A stretch of DNA of 64,000 nt. Origin: Curtobacterium sp. VKM Ac-1376 (lineage in GTDB: Bacteria > Actinomycetota > Actinomycetes > Actinomycetales > Microbacteriaceae). The notes under the pieces were generated by a model. The model saw only the letters and a program-made list of their open reading frames with translations, had not been told where the DNA came from and ran no database searches. Position numbers and translations under genes: made by a program. Of the stretch, positions 1 to 8,604 are shown one piece after another (positions within the stretch are counted from its first letter, which is position 1; the number at the start of each line of letters is the position of its first letter). The DNA lies in assembly GCF_015351025.1 (NCBI RefSeq), contig NZ_JADKRV010000010.1, forward strand, positions 1 through 64,000. Direction: 5' to 3'.

Positions 1-81
1 CACGGTGTTCCAGCCTCGACCCCATCTGCAACACTCCGATTCACGATGGTGTTGCAACGACCAGCTGAACCCAAGGATCGC

Positions 82-285
82 TTACCGGTCACCTTTCGAC
101 TTGCGGAGGCCAAAGCGCCACAACCACACCCCGGCACCGATCCACAGGACGCCCAATGCCATGTTGAGCAGCACCAGCAGCAGGTCCACGTCGGCGCGCG
201 TGAGACGCAGGATCGACGTCGAGACGAAGACGACGCCGAAGACGAGGGCGACGGAGCCCAGCACCTTCGCGCTCACTACGTCCAT
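82..285 (-). CDS. small two-TM membrane protein, hypothetical
   Basis: This encodes 67 residues that I do not recognise as a named family. Two hydrophobic segments are visible, at about residues 8-27 and 34-56, separated by a short charged stretch. The protein ends in a basic tail rich in Arg and Lys, so the tail probably faces the cytoplasm. The ATG at 285 is preceded by TAGGTT (292-297) with a 6-base gap. This is the leaderless arrangement seen repeatedly in this window, and it supports both the start and the reality of the gene. It is transcribed away from the LCP gene, with about 170 bases between the two starts. Confidence 0.6.
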   Translation of the reverse strand: MDVVSAKVLGSVALVFGVVFVSTSILRLTRADVDLLLVLLNMALGVLWIGAGVWLWRFGLRKSKGDR

Positions 286-457
286 GTCGCGAACCTACCG
301 CTTGAGACCGTCTCGGTGGCCGATCAATCAGCGGACAGCATTTGGCTTTGGCCCACGCGCCAACACGCGACGATTCGTCGGTAACGTAGCGTCGGCGTGC
401 AGACCGTCGGATACGACGACGCGACACGCAAATCTCGAGCGTCGTAGTGGGGGAAAC

Positions 458-1768
458 GTGGCACGTGTTCGGCAGCAAAGCAGTGATCTGGCAGGTATCG
501 CTCGCCATGGGCGGATCCGCACTCGTGGAGTGGCGGGGTTCGTCGTGCGCACGACCGCGGCAGTGGCAGCGGTGGCGTTGATCGGTGCCGGGTCCGTGAC
601 TGCGATCGCTACCTGGCAGGTGCTCCAAGGGGCGCGGCCATCGGTGTCGCTGGCGATGCCGGGCACGACCAGCAAGAAGGCGCCGACGCTGACCGCGCAG
701 TCCGGCGAAGTAAACATGCTCCTGGTCGCCACCGACACCCGGGACGGCCAAGGAACCGGATTCGATGACGAAGCCAACCGGGCAGCGAGTTCCGGTGTCG
801 GGAACAACGACACCACGATCCTCGTCCACATCTCCCAGGACCACAGCAACATGGCTGTGGTCAGCTTCCCCCGCGATCTCATCCTCCCCATCCCGGCATG
901 CACGAACGACACGGGGTCTGTCACCCCCGCCTCGCCGGCAGCGATGCTCAACACGGCGCTCTCCCGCGGCGGCGAAAAGCACGGCCTGGCGTGCGTGGCA
1001 AACACGATCGGCTCGCTCACCGGACTGCAGATCGGCTACGCCGGGATGATCACCTTCGACGGTGTCGTCGCGATGGCCGACGCCGTCGGCGGCGTAAAGG
1101 TCTGCCTCGCCACCCCGATCAAGGACAACAACGTCACTCCCGCGCTCGACCTCGCTGCCGGGAACCGCGAGCTCTCCGGGGCCCAAGCAGCAGCGTTCTT
1201 GCGCTCCCGGCACGGTGTCGGGGACTCCAGCGACCTGGGCCGGATCAGCAACCAACAGACCTTCATGTCCGCCCTCGCACGGCAGACCGTCTCCGCAGGC
1301 ACTCTCACGAACCCTGCCAAGGTGCTGCGGCTAGCGAACACGGCGTTCAAACACATGACGCTCTCCGACACCCTCACCGACGCCCCGACCCTCGCGCGTC
1401 TCGCGCTCGCGGTGAACACCGTTGGGCTATCGAACATGGTCTTCGTTCAGTACCCCGTGACCGACGACCCCGACGACACCAACCGTGTCATCGTTGCGGA
1501 CTACCCCGCCGGGCTGCTCAACACCGCGCTCCAAACAAACAAGCCCGTCGTCCTCGCAGCCGACAGCCTCGGCCGCTCCGCGGTCCGCGACCCCAGCGCG
1601 CCGACGCCCACAGCACCAACGACGACACGTTCCGCAGCGCAACCGAGCGAACCTGCGCAACCCGCATCCACCGGGACCCCGGCACCCGCTGCGACGTCGG
1701 CCGCACCCTTGCCCGCATCAGTGTCCGGACAAAGTGCCGACACCGAGACATGCGCCGCCAAGAGGTGA
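458..1768 (+). CDS. LytR-CpsA-Psr (LCP) family wall-polymer ligase
   Basis: LCP proteins are membrane-anchored enzymes that transfer lipid-linked glycopolymers to peptidoglycan outside the cell. The 436-residue protein has a short cytoplasmic head, one TM helix at about residues 27-54, and the LCP core from about residue 85. Family motifs are visible: LLVATDTR (about 88), a VSFPRDL block (about 135), and RSRHG followed by DLGRISNQQ (about 248-267), which carry the Arg and Asp residues that bind pyrophosphate and metal. The last 60 or so residues are rich in Pro, Ala, Ser and Thr and probably disordered. I chose the GTG at 458 because GTGGGGGA lies just upstream; the open frame before it is not LCP-like. 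LCP is certain as a family; the polymer handled is unknown. Confidence 0.87.
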   Translation: MARVRQQSSDLAGIARHGRIRTRGVAGFVVRTTAAVAAVALIGAGSVTAIATWQVLQGARPSVSLAMPGTTSKKAPTLTAQSGEVNMLLVATDTRDGQGTGFDDEANRAASSGVGNNDTTILVHISQDHSNMAVVSFPRDLILPIPACTNDTGSVTPASPAAMLNTALSRGGEKHGLACVANTIGSLTGLQIGYAGMITFDGVVAMADAVGGVKVCLATPIKDNNVTPALDLAAGNRELSGAQAAAFLRSRHGVGDSSDLGRISNQQTFMSALARQTVSAGTLTNPAKVLRLANTAFKHMTLSDTLTDAPTLARLALAVNTVGLSNMVFVQYPVTDDPDDTNRVIVADYPAGLLNTALQTNKPVVLAADSLGRSAVRDPSAPTPTAPTTTRSAAQPSEPAQPASTGTPAPAATSAAPLPASVSGQSADTETCAAKR

Positions 1769-1955
1769 GAGGCCCAGCGATTCAATAGACCATCCTTGGG
1801 TTCAGCTGGTCATTGCAACACCACTGAGACGGTCTTGCAGGGCGAGGGACGTGTCCGACAGCCGAAGCGTGGCTGCCTCGCTGTCGAGGCATGCGAAGTG
1901 CCGTCAGCCGTTGGAGGCTGGACAGGGACCACCCTCGCGGTCTACGTTCCTACTT

Positions 1956-2543
1956 ATGACCACTCCGGACGCGTTGGCGGACTTCCTTAGTCTGGTTGCT
2001 GATGTCGACGTGCCACGTCTGGGCTGGCCGACGTCTCTGCTGCCCCCAGACGGCGTCCACGTTGAAGCTTTCGAACGAGGCTCGAGCCTGAGCATCTTCG
2101 CGTCCTCCGAGGGCGCGGAAGCGGGTGCCCGACTCGACCTCATCACGCGAGAAGTCGTGGTCACCTCCAGCGGCATGGACGAAGTGCAGGAGCGAACCCT
2201 CCGTCGCCTCGTGCTGAGCTACGTCGCGGATCGGAACGCATTCGACGAACAGTGCGGCATCGAAACCCATCCCGCACCGCCCGACCGTGGTGAGGACGAC
2301 CCGGACAGGTGGACATCGATGCAACTCCTCGCGGCAGTAACGGAAGGCTCCTGGTACCCGCCAGCACCTGCACGAAAGAGACCCGCAGACTGGGCGGAGT
2401 TCTTCGCCCGAACCGAGGAATTCAACCGCGAGTTTCGGAGGCCCCACGCCGTGGCCACAGCTCCGCGTCCAGTCCCGCCTCAAGCCGGGCAATCGTCTGC
2501 AGGTCCGGCCACGCCTGACCCGCCAGGACCCGCTGGAGAGTGA
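1956..2543 (+). CDS. hypothetical protein, about 195 aa
   Basis: No family is recognised. The first 165 residues look like a normal soluble protein, with alternating hydrophobic and acidic segments and a SLSIFASSEGAEAGARLDLI stretch. The last 40 residues are rich in Pro, Ala and Gly and overlap the opposite-strand HTH gene by 122 bases, so the tail may simply be read-through with little structure. The ATG at 1956 follows TACGTT (1943-1948) by 7 bases, a leaderless-type start; there is no Shine-Dalgarno sequence. It could be a narrow host-range protein of the island. Existence is moderately sure, function unknown. Confidence 0.5.
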   Translation: MTTPDALADFLSLVADVDVPRLGWPTSLLPPDGVHVEAFERGSSLSIFASSEGAEAGARLDLITREVVVTSSGMDEVQERTLRRLVLSYVADRNAFDEQCGIETHPAPPDRGEDDPDRWTSMQLLAAVTEGSWYPPAPARKRPADWAEFFARTEEFNREFRRPHAVATAPRPVPPQAGQSSAGPATPDPPGPAGE

Positions 2544-2715
2544 CATGGCCGATGCCCGCGTCAGCGGCGACCGCGCGGAGACTGCGTCCCGCCATCGCGT
2601 CACGGAGATTGACGACGAACTGGCGGGCGACTTCACCAAACGGGTCACGGGACCGAACGCTCGGCCACGGAGCATCAGCGAGGTCCACCGGCAGCGCACG
2701 CATCGGTCGACCCAT
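2422..2715 (-). CDS. small helix-turn-helix (XRE-like) DNA-binding protein
   Basis: This 97-residue protein carries a lambda-repressor-like HTH at about residues 28-80. It shows the pattern of a helix with SLRAVAADAGIG, then VTLQRVLAGQAWPDLQTIARLEAGL, typical of Cro/C1 and XRE proteins that bind operator DNA as dimers. The ATG at 2715 follows AGCGTA read on the minus strand as TACGCT (2722-2727) by 6 bases, indicating a leaderless transcript. A longer in-frame start at 2760 exists but would overlap the divergent gene. It is divergent from the recombinase-like gene at 2759 and may regulate it (inference). It overlaps the convergent hypothetical gene by 122 bases. Confidence 0.7.
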   Translation of the reverse strand: MGRPMRALPVDLADAPWPSVRSRDPFGEVARQFVVNLRDAMAGRSLRAVAADAGIGHVTLQRVLAGQAWPDLQTIARLEAGLDAELWPRRGASETRG

Positions 2716-2758
2716 GCGTTCAGCGTAGAGGGCAACGGGCACGGGCGGGAGAAGTGGC

Positions 2759-3622
2759 ATGGCTGAAGCACCCCGGCCGTATCGACCACAACTACCCGCG
2801 AAGGACTGGAACGTCATCGCACCGTACGTCCGTGGCGTCGTCGCCCGCGCAGAGCCGCTCGTCACGTATAGCGCCCGAGAGCTATATCCAGCCGTCACCC
2901 GGCTCGCCCACTTCACGCGGACCGAATACGCACCCCTCGACGACGCATCCGTCTTCGACCCGTACATGGTGAACCGGTTCATCACGCACCATCTCGCCGC
3001 CTACAACCGCGCCAGCCGGAACACGATCCGTGCCCGGCTCCGACGCGTCTCCGAAGCGCTCCTCGGCGACGACGCCGTCGGGAAGTTCAAAACGCTCGGG
3101 AAAGCGGATGCCGTCACGCCGTACAGCGTCGCCGAACAGGCATCACTTGAGAGCTGGTCGCGGACGCAGACGTCAGAAGAGCGGCGTACCTCGGCCGCGG
3201 CGCTGTTGGCGCTTGGCTTCGGCGCCGGCCTCACCGGGGCGGAGATCATCCGCCAGCGACTCGAGGACATCTCCGAATCAGGCGCCACGCTGATCGTTCA
3301 GGTTGCAGGCGAGAACGAACGCGACGTGCCGGTGCTTCAGGAGTGGGACGAGGGCCTGCGTGCACGGCTTCAGTTCATGGACCGCGAAGGATGGGCGTTC
3401 CGGACCGACCAGCGTGGCAGCAACATCAACCTCATCACCGACTTCGTCTCACGCACCGGGCCCGAAGTGCCGCTGCAGACCCGCCGGATGCGAGCGACGT
3501 GGCTCGTCGGACACCTCAACCGGGCGACACCCTTGAAGGCGCTGCTGCGGATCGCCGGGCTGCAATCAGCTGAAGCACTCGACCGGGTGCTGCCCTTCGC
3601 AGACGACGGGTCAGCACGCTAG
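2759..3622 (+). CDS. degenerate tyrosine recombinase-like protein (287 aa)
   Basis: The protein aligns by eye with residues about 35-310 of the product at 15303, sharing REEYAPLD/RTEYAPLD, LESW..TQ, GAGL and AG...R.VPVL blocks. The layout matches a SAM-like core-binding domain followed by a tyrosine-recombinase catalytic fold. Key residues are missing. The first catalytic Arg (normally GLR) is Thr159 in GAGLTGAE. The beta-hairpin Lys is replaced in AGENERDVPV. The LGH box reads AGL. The nucleophilic Tyr position reads LDRVLP. Only the box II Arg (Arg245 in MRATW) remains. It is therefore probably DNA-binding but not strand-cleaving (inference). GGGAGAAG precedes the ATG. It is divergent from a small HTH gene. 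Confidence 0.68.
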   Translation: MAEAPRPYRPQLPAKDWNVIAPYVRGVVARAEPLVTYSARELYPAVTRLAHFTRTEYAPLDDASVFDPYMVNRFITHHLAAYNRASRNTIRARLRRVSEALLGDDAVGKFKTLGKADAVTPYSVAEQASLESWSRTQTSEERRTSAAALLALGFGAGLTGAEIIRQRLEDISESGATLIVQVAGENERDVPVLQEWDEGLRARLQFMDREGWAFRTDQRGSNINLITDFVSRTGPEVPLQTRRMRATWLVGHLNRATPLKALLRIAGLQSAEALDRVLPFADDGSAR

Positions 3623-3768
3623 AGGCCCCTGACGGGTTCACGCTCCGATTCGTTCGGCCCTGTTCTGGCTTCCGTTCGTCGACGGATGCTGCTCTCCCAG
3701 CGACCGACATCGCTCGCGAGCGCGACTCCGAGGAGGGTTGCGCCGACGGTGAAAATGATGACGCCCAT
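3619..3768 (-). CDS. small single-TM protein (49 aa)
   Basis: A 49-residue protein starts with a hydrophobic segment at residues 2-19 and ends in a charged tail rich in Arg and Glu. No family is recognised. It is third in a minus-strand set with the 272-residue membrane protein (38-base gap) and another 48-residue single-TM protein. GGAG lies a few bases before the ATG. Its stop overlaps the stop of the convergent recombinase-like gene by 4 bases. It is an N-in or signal-anchor type membrane peptide by composition, and could be an accessory subunit of its larger neighbour (inference). Confidence 0.5.
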   Translation of the reverse strand: MGVIIFTVGATLLGVALASDVGRWESSIRRRTEARTGPNESEREPVRGL

Positions 3769-3806
3769 GGGGCTCCAATCTGTTCGAATGGAGCAGATGC
3801 GGCGAA

Positions 3807-4625
3807 TCAGGCGTCGGACTGCAACGTGGCGAGGAGATGCGCGAGTAGCCCGTTTGTCATGACGACAGATAGAGCGCCGATGAAGAGGGCAACCCATCCA
3901 ACCCATCCGGGCACCGTCCATCGGCTCGCCCAGTACAGCAGACGCCAGAGCGGACGCCCGAAGGCCCCCGCTGTTATGTAGACGGCGGTGATGCTCGCCA
4001 TGCAATAGAAGACGGACACCACTGCGATCGCGAGCGCCATGCAAGCGCCTGCAGCCTGATAGAGGACCGTCCCAAACGAGGCGCCGCCCGACGCGAACAC
4101 GCCGTGCGCGAGAAGGTCGGTGACCGCGTTGCCATCGAATGCCGGGTGTACCAGCGAGACGCCGTCGTACAGACCGACTGCGACCAAGGCGACGGAGACG
4201 AGGAACCTCCATGCAGTCGCTCGACCCTCGACGACCTCTTTCCACCAGAGTGCGGCGAAGGACAGCGTGACAGTCGCGAGCATTCCCAGTGTGGCCAGGA
4301 CGACGACGACGGCGACGGTGTCGCGATGCCGTGCGTACAACTGCACGAGGACGACGACGACAACGCCGACGATGAAGAGGTTGGCGGGTGGATTCCCCTC
4401 CGTTTGGTTCCGAGCGGATCCGCTGGCGAATGCTCGGCGGAGCCACGACCAGACCCGCCAATCGGTGAGCGTGTTCGCGTCCTGAAACGCTGCGCCCATC
4501 GAGATCGCCGTGGGGGTGTCGCGTCTGGTGCCGAGCGGCCCGAATGCGGTCCCCGTTGCGAGACCGACGATGAACGCGGTTAGCGCGATGATGCCGCCGG
4601 GAACACTTGTGACGAGGAGCTGCAC
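3807..4625 (-). CDS. polytopic membrane protein, hypothetical (272 aa)
   Basis: No family is recognised. Hydropathy by eye suggests about seven TM helices: near residues 8-28, 85-103, 108-128, 140-158, 185-215, 217-235 and 245-265. A polar region of about 55 residues follows the first helix and contains WRVWSWLRRAF. No catalytic motif is obvious. It starts at a GTG only 3 bases after the stop of the small upstream gene, so the two are almost certainly co-transcribed. It could be a transporter, an immunity protein or a membrane effector of the island. Function is left open. Confidence 0.6.
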   Translation of the reverse strand: MQLLVTSVPGGIIALTAFIVGLATGTAFGPLGTRRDTPTAISMGAAFQDANTLTDWRVWSWLRRAFASGSARNQTEGNPPANLFIVGVVVVVLVQLYARHRDTVAVVVVLATLGMLATVTLSFAALWWKEVVEGRATAWRFLVSVALVAVGLYDGVSLVHPAFDGNAVTDLLAHGVFASGGASFGTVLYQAAGACMALAIAVVSVFYCMASITAVYITAGAFGRPLWRLLYWASRWTVPGWVGWVALFIGALSVVMTNGLLAHLLATLQSDA

Positions 4626-4628
4626 GGA

Positions 4629-4775
4629 TCAGCGTCGCTGTCCGCGCCGGCCGATGCGGCGAGCTCGAGCGTTCTGAATCGCCGGTGTGAGGACGGCGGT
4701 CGCGACTGTGATGGCGACCGCTTGCACGATGTCCCAGAGGTGCTCACCGACGAAGGTAAAGATGAGAACTGCCAC
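4629..4775 (-). CDS. small single-TM protein (48 aa)
   Basis: This 48-residue protein has one hydrophobic helix (about residues 1-10 and 18-33, perhaps a hairpin broken by GEHLWDIVQ) and a strongly basic C-terminus with RARRIGRRGQRR. That composition is typical of small membrane peptides. The GTG start at 4775 is chosen because AAGAAAG lies at proper distance upstream. A TTG 84 bases earlier would add a non-hydrophobic leader. It heads the three-gene membrane cluster. Holin-like or toxin-like peptides share this look, but nothing in the sequence proves such a role. Confidence 0.45.
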   Translation of the reverse strand: MAVLIFTFVGEHLWDIVQAVAITVATAVLTPAIQNARARRIGRRGQRR

Positions 4776-4883
4776 GAATTGCTTTCTTGCTTGAGATTCA
4801 GTTGGACCGTTGATCGGTGGAAGGACGCGTGCCCGAGCGCGAGGGGGGCGAGCGCTCAAGCACTGTCCGCCTGCCTGAACCCG

Positions 4884-6338
4884 TCAGGCGGTCTTGGCGC
4901 GTCCTCGAAGGAAGAGCGCGATTGCGACCGCTGCGGCGATGCAGATGCCGCCGTTGACCCAGATGGCGGTCGTGACCCCGGCGAGGACTCCTTGGGCTTG
5001 CGGTGCCGCACTCGCCAGCGCCACCGCAGTGAACACGGCGCTCATGATCGGGGTCCCCATCGTGATGCCGACCTGCTGGCTCATGGTCGTCAAACCTGTC
5101 GCCATGCCCTGCTCACCCTCCGGGAGACCGGAGGTTGCGGTCACCATGAACCCGACGATCACGACAAGGTTCGCTACTCCCCCGATGAACGTCGCGACGA
5201 GCACCAACCAGATCGATGACGCGGCATCGCTGATGAGGACCAGAGGCAGTGTCGCCGCGCCCTGCCCGATGAATCCGCCGACGATGGCTGCCTTGTTCCC
5301 GAATCGGCCGATGATCCGGGGACCGACGAGGCCGCCGACGACGGTGCCGATTCCGAGTACCGCGAACGAGAGCCCTGCGGCGAGGGGCGTGTACCCGAGG
5401 ACCTTCTGCAGGTACAGCGTCAACAAGAACACCAATGACGTCTCCGTCACGAAGGCGAGCATGCCGGCGAGGTTGCCCCACGACACGCTCGAGCGCCGGA
5501 GGATGCTGAGTGGGACCAGTGGGAACGCGGCTCGCCGTTCGATGAACGCGAACGCGACGAGCAGGACGACGGCGGCAGCGAACGAGAGCAGCACGACCGG
5601 ATCGGTCCACGATGTCTCTGCGGCGGTGGTGAGCCCGAAGACGAGTGCGAGCAGTCCGAAGGTCACGGTGATGGCGCCGGGCACATCCAGGCGCGTGCGC
5701 TCGGCGGCGCGGCTGTTCTTCAGGACCATGGGCGCGAGGATCAGGACGCCGATGGCGACGGGCACGTTGATCAGGAATGCCCACCGCCACGACAGCAGGT
5801 CGGTGAGGAGTCCGCCGAGGATCGCGCCGGTGGTGAACCCGGCGGCCATCAGCGATCCGTTCAACCCGAGTGCTTTGTCACGTGCGGGGCCTTCGGGGAA
5901 GGCGCTGAGCAGCAGGGCGAGCGCAGCCGGGACAACGATCGCGGTGGCGAATCCCTGTGCGACGCGTGCGACCAGGAGAAGCTCGGGGGTGGTGGCCAGG
6001 CCACCGGCGAGCGAGCCGGCGCCGAGGAGCACCATGCCGATGAGGAACATACGTCGGCGTCCGGCGATGTCCGCCACTCGCCCCATCAGAAGGGTGAAGC
6101 CTGCGGCGCAGAGCGCGAACGCGGTCGCGATCCATTGCAGGTTTTCGAGAGCGAAGCCGACGTCCGCGCCGATGGTCGGCAGCGCGACGTTCAGGATGGA
6201 GAAGTCGACGGCGAGCGTGAAGCTGGCGGTGAGGAGAACGATGAGCGCGACGCGCTGCCTGCCGGTCATCGCACGATCCGGGGTGGACGTGGGTGTCGCA
6301 ACGGTGGTCGCGAGGTCTGATGCATGTTCCGTGGTCAC
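4884..6338 (-). CDS. MFS drug-efflux transporter, DHA2 (EmrB/QacA) type
   Basis: The 484-residue protein is a 14-TM major facilitator of the DHA2 group, which exports drugs or metabolites by proton antiport. The N-terminal motif DFSILNVALPTIG in TM1 is the classic EmrB/QacA signature. It is followed by the motif A region GRVADIAGRRRMFLIG after TM2 and the motif C-like G-rich segment in TM5 (GFTTGAILGGLLTDLLSWRW). The GTG at 6338 has AAGGG five bases upstream, which beats an upstream ATG lacking any signal. It is divergent from an MmyB-type regulator at 6491, the usual regulator/pump pairing in actinobacteria. Substrate unknown. Confidence 0.9.
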   Translation of the reverse strand: MTTEHASDLATTVATPTSTPDRAMTGRQRVALIVLLTASFTLAVDFSILNVALPTIGADVGFALENLQWIATAFALCAAGFTLLMGRVADIAGRRRMFLIGMVLLGAGSLAGGLATTPELLLVARVAQGFATAIVVPAALALLLSAFPEGPARDKALGLNGSLMAAGFTTGAILGGLLTDLLSWRWAFLINVPVAIGVLILAPMVLKNSRAAERTRLDVPGAITVTFGLLALVFGLTTAAETSWTDPVVLLSFAAAVVLLVAFAFIERRAAFPLVPLSILRRSSVSWGNLAGMLAFVTETSLVFLLTLYLQKVLGYTPLAAGLSFAVLGIGTVVGGLVGPRIIGRFGNKAAIVGGFIGQGAATLPLVLISDAASSIWLVLVATFIGGVANLVVIVGFMVTATSGLPEGEQGMATGLTTMSQQVGITMGTPIMSAVFTAVALASAAPQAQGVLAGVTTAIWVNGGICIAAAVAIALFLRGRAKTA

Positions 6339-6490
6339 GGTGGCCCTTCGATCGTGTGCGAGCGGATCGGATCCGCGTTGACGGTGGCGTGCTGCAACTC
6401 TCGCGATGCGGCGATCGAACAGCCACACCCCGGCGTGCCTGTCACTGCCAGGGACAGGACAGATCGGTCTAGGGGCCTCACAATGAGGAG
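6339..6490. promoter_or_regulatory. divergent promoter region of the efflux pump and its regulator
   Basis: This 152-base gap separates the starts of the pump and the regulator and must hold both promoters. I see no clean palindromic operator. TCTAGG near 6470 is a weak -10 candidate for the regulator. Assignment is by position only. Confidence 0.4.
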
Positions 6491-7375
6491 ATGAACGGTC
6501 CGAACGAACTGGGGAACTTCCTTCGCGTCCGTCGCGCCGCCCTGCAGCCCGAGGATGTCGGGTTGCAGGGCTACGGCGTGCGCCGCGTCCCGGGGCTCCG
6601 CCGCGAAGAGCTCGCCATGCTCGCCGGCGTCAGCCCGACTTACTACTCGAGGCTTGAGCAGGGATTGAGCACGAATGCGTCGGAGGCGGTGATCGCTTCT
6701 ATCGCGCGTGCGTTGAACCTCAACGGTGACGAACGTGCGCACCTGTTCAACCTCGCCCGTCCCGAGCACTCGGCGCCGAAACGGAAGTCGGCGTCGAAAC
6801 CGGACCACGCACGCGCGGGCACGATCCGCTTGATCACGTCGCTCGCTGCAACGCCGGCTGTCATCATCGGCAAGCGCAGTGAGGTGCTCGGATGGAACGC
6901 GCTCGGTCATCGACTCGTTGCGGGGCACCTCGACTTCGAGAGCCCAGAACGGATCAGCGACCGGCCGAACATGACCCGCATGCTGTTCCTCGATGCGCAC
7001 ACCCGCGAGCTGTACACCCGCCGGCAGGAGGAGGCGGTCCGTGCTGTGTCGTCGCTCCGTGTGCTCGGCGGGAAGAGCCCCGAGGACGGCGAGCTGACTG
7101 CGCTCGTCGGGGAGCTGACGGTGAAGAGTCCGGAGTTCGGGAAGCTGTGGGCGAAGCACCCGGTGGAGAACTGTGTGTCCGGCGCGAAGTCGTTCCGGCA
7201 CCCTGAGGTCGGTGACTTCGACTTGAACTTCGAGGTGCTCACCCCGCCGGACGATTCCGGCCACCGGGTGCTCATGTACACCCCGGATTCCGGATCCTCC
7301 GCAGCCGGAGCGCTCGAGCTCCTCGGCCGTGGTGTGGAGGACCGCGTCACGAGCCCGACGGCCACGGCCCGCTGA
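6491..7375 (+). CDS. XRE-family regulator with MmyB-like ligand domain
   Basis: The 294-residue protein has an N-terminal HTH at about residues 10-75 with the family hallmark GYGVRRVPGLRREELAMLAG, then SPTYYSRLEQG. An MmyB-type ligand-binding domain follows from about 105 to 275, with AVIIGKRSEVLGWNALGHRL and the late KSFRHPEVGDFDLNFEVL block. Such regulators usually control an adjacent divergent gene and sense small molecules through a PAS-like pocket. The likely target is the DHA2 pump at 4884-6338. GAGGAG sits directly before the ATG, an unusually short spacing. Confidence 0.88.
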   Translation: MNGPNELGNFLRVRRAALQPEDVGLQGYGVRRVPGLRREELAMLAGVSPTYYSRLEQGLSTNASEAVIASIARALNLNGDERAHLFNLARPEHSAPKRKSASKPDHARAGTIRLITSLAATPAVIIGKRSEVLGWNALGHRLVAGHLDFESPERISDRPNMTRMLFLDAHTRELYTRRQEEAVRAVSSLRVLGGKSPEDGELTALVGELTVKSPEFGKLWAKHPVENCVSGAKSFRHPEVGDFDLNFEVLTPPDDSGHRVLMYTPDSGSSAAGALELLGRGVEDRVTSPTATAR

Positions 7376-7385
7376 ATCATCACGG

Positions 7386-7421
7386 GAGAAGGCCCGACCC
7401 CGAGTGGGGTCGGGCCTTCTC
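7386..7421. terminator. bidirectional hairpin terminator
   Basis: A perfect 16-bp stem (7386-7401 with 7406-7421) encloses the loop GAGT. It lies 10 bases after the MmyB-type regulator and 7 bases past the stop of the convergent acyltransferase gene, so it can serve both. Confidence 0.85.
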
Positions 7422-7428
7422 TTCGCGC

Positions 7429-8604
7429 TCAGACAGTCGGAGCGACGACGACCGCCTCCGCAGTCGGCAGCACCTTGCGGCGTGGCCTGGCGAATCGGTC
7501 CATCATCGGCTTCTCGACGAGCGCGTAGAGCGCCCATCCGCCGACGAGTGTCAACCCGAAGAAGCCCGCGATGACCAGCACGGCGACCGGGGTTGAGAAC
7601 GTTGCGTTGTGCATCATCTGACGGACCCAGAAGATGACGACGCCTTGGCAGAGGTAGAACCCGAACGATGTATCACCGAGCCACTGCATGGGCCGGGACT
7701 GCAGGAACGTCGGCCTCCCGGCTGCGTCGCCCGCTGCCGCCGTCGCGATGAGCATCGCGATAGGAACGATCGTGGCGACGTTGAACGTCCACACGAACGG
7801 CACCACGTTCGCGACGCCGTACCCGGCGGCGCAGGCAAGCAGGGCATGCCACATGCGGATCGCGGGCCACCGGTGCTCCATGACGATGCGGGCGAGTATG
7901 GACCCGAGGATGAATTCGAAGAGGCGGGACGGCGGGAAGATGTAGCCGAACCAGAACTGGAACGATGACACCGGGGTCAGCGCCGACTTCGGGCTGTCTG
8001 GTACGACGGTGAGGTTGATGACCTGCACGAGAATCATGCCGGCCACCATCATCGCCGCCCAGAACCAGAGCCGGTTCCCCGGTATCTTCCGGAGGCCGAG
8101 GATGATCAGCGGGAAGAGCATGTAGAACAGCAGCTCGCTGCACAGCGTCCACGACGGTGGGTTCACGGCGACGTTCACAGCACCATCCGGCGAGTACGAG
8201 TTCAGCAGGAAGAAGTTCAGCACCACGGCGTGTACGGGGGTGATCGTGGCGGCGAACAGCACCATGGCGAGGAGCCACATGACGAGGTGGTTCGGGAAGA
8301 TCTTCATGATCCGCCGACGCCAGAACGACGTCATCTTCTCTCCTGGCTTCGCCGCCCAGGCGAGAAGGAACCCGCTGAGGACGAAGAAGAACGACACCCC
8401 GATGTAACCGGTGGTGATGAAGATCCTCTCCGCGGCGTCCGCGACCTGTTTGTCCGCGAAGAGGTTGATCGGATCGTTCGGCGGAATCGGCGATGCCGAG
8501 AGGGTCATATGGAACCCGAAGACCAGGAGCGCGGCGAAGAACCGCAGGCCGGTCAGCGACGGCAGCTTCGGCTGCCGTTTGATGGTGGGCGCCTCAATGG
8601 TCAT
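7429..8604 (-). CDS. acyltransferase 3 family membrane protein
   Basis: The 391-residue protein has about ten TM helices and the acyltransferase-3 signature near the N-terminus: LTGLRFFAALLVFGFH (catalytic His in the first helix), then IGVSFFFVLSGFLLAW. Members transfer acetyl or other acyl groups from the cytoplasm onto sugars, lipids or macrolides at the membrane. It is the last gene of the six-gene operon. Its ATG overlaps the stop of the FAD oxidase gene (ATGA), so the two are translationally coupled. An acylation step on the product of that operon is plausible (inference). The acceptor is unknown. Confidence 0.88.
   Translation of the reverse strand: MTIEAPTIKRQPKLPSLTGLRFFAALLVFGFHMTLSASPIPPNDPINLFADKQVADAAERIFITTGYIGVSFFFVLSGFLLAWAAKPGEKMTSFWRRRIMKIFPNHLVMWLLAMVLFAATITPVHAVVLNFFLLNSYSPDGAVNVAVNPPSWTLCSELLFYMLFPLIILGLRKIPGNRLWFWAAMMVAGMILVQVINLTVVPDSPKSALTPVSSFQFWFGYIFPPSRLFEFILGSILARIVMEHRWPAIRMWHALLACAAGYGVANVVPFVWTFNVATIVPIAMLIATAAAGDAAGRPTFLQSRPMQWLGDTSFGFYLCQGVVIFWVRQMMHNATFSTPVAVLVIAGFFGLTLVGGWALYALVEKPMMDRFARPRRKVLPTAEAVVVAPTV

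Noticed and set aside
4884-6338. Linking the DHA2 pump to the six-gene operon as its exporter
   Set aside because: It has its own divergent regulator, lies beyond a bidirectional terminator, and the operon has its own MFS exporter.
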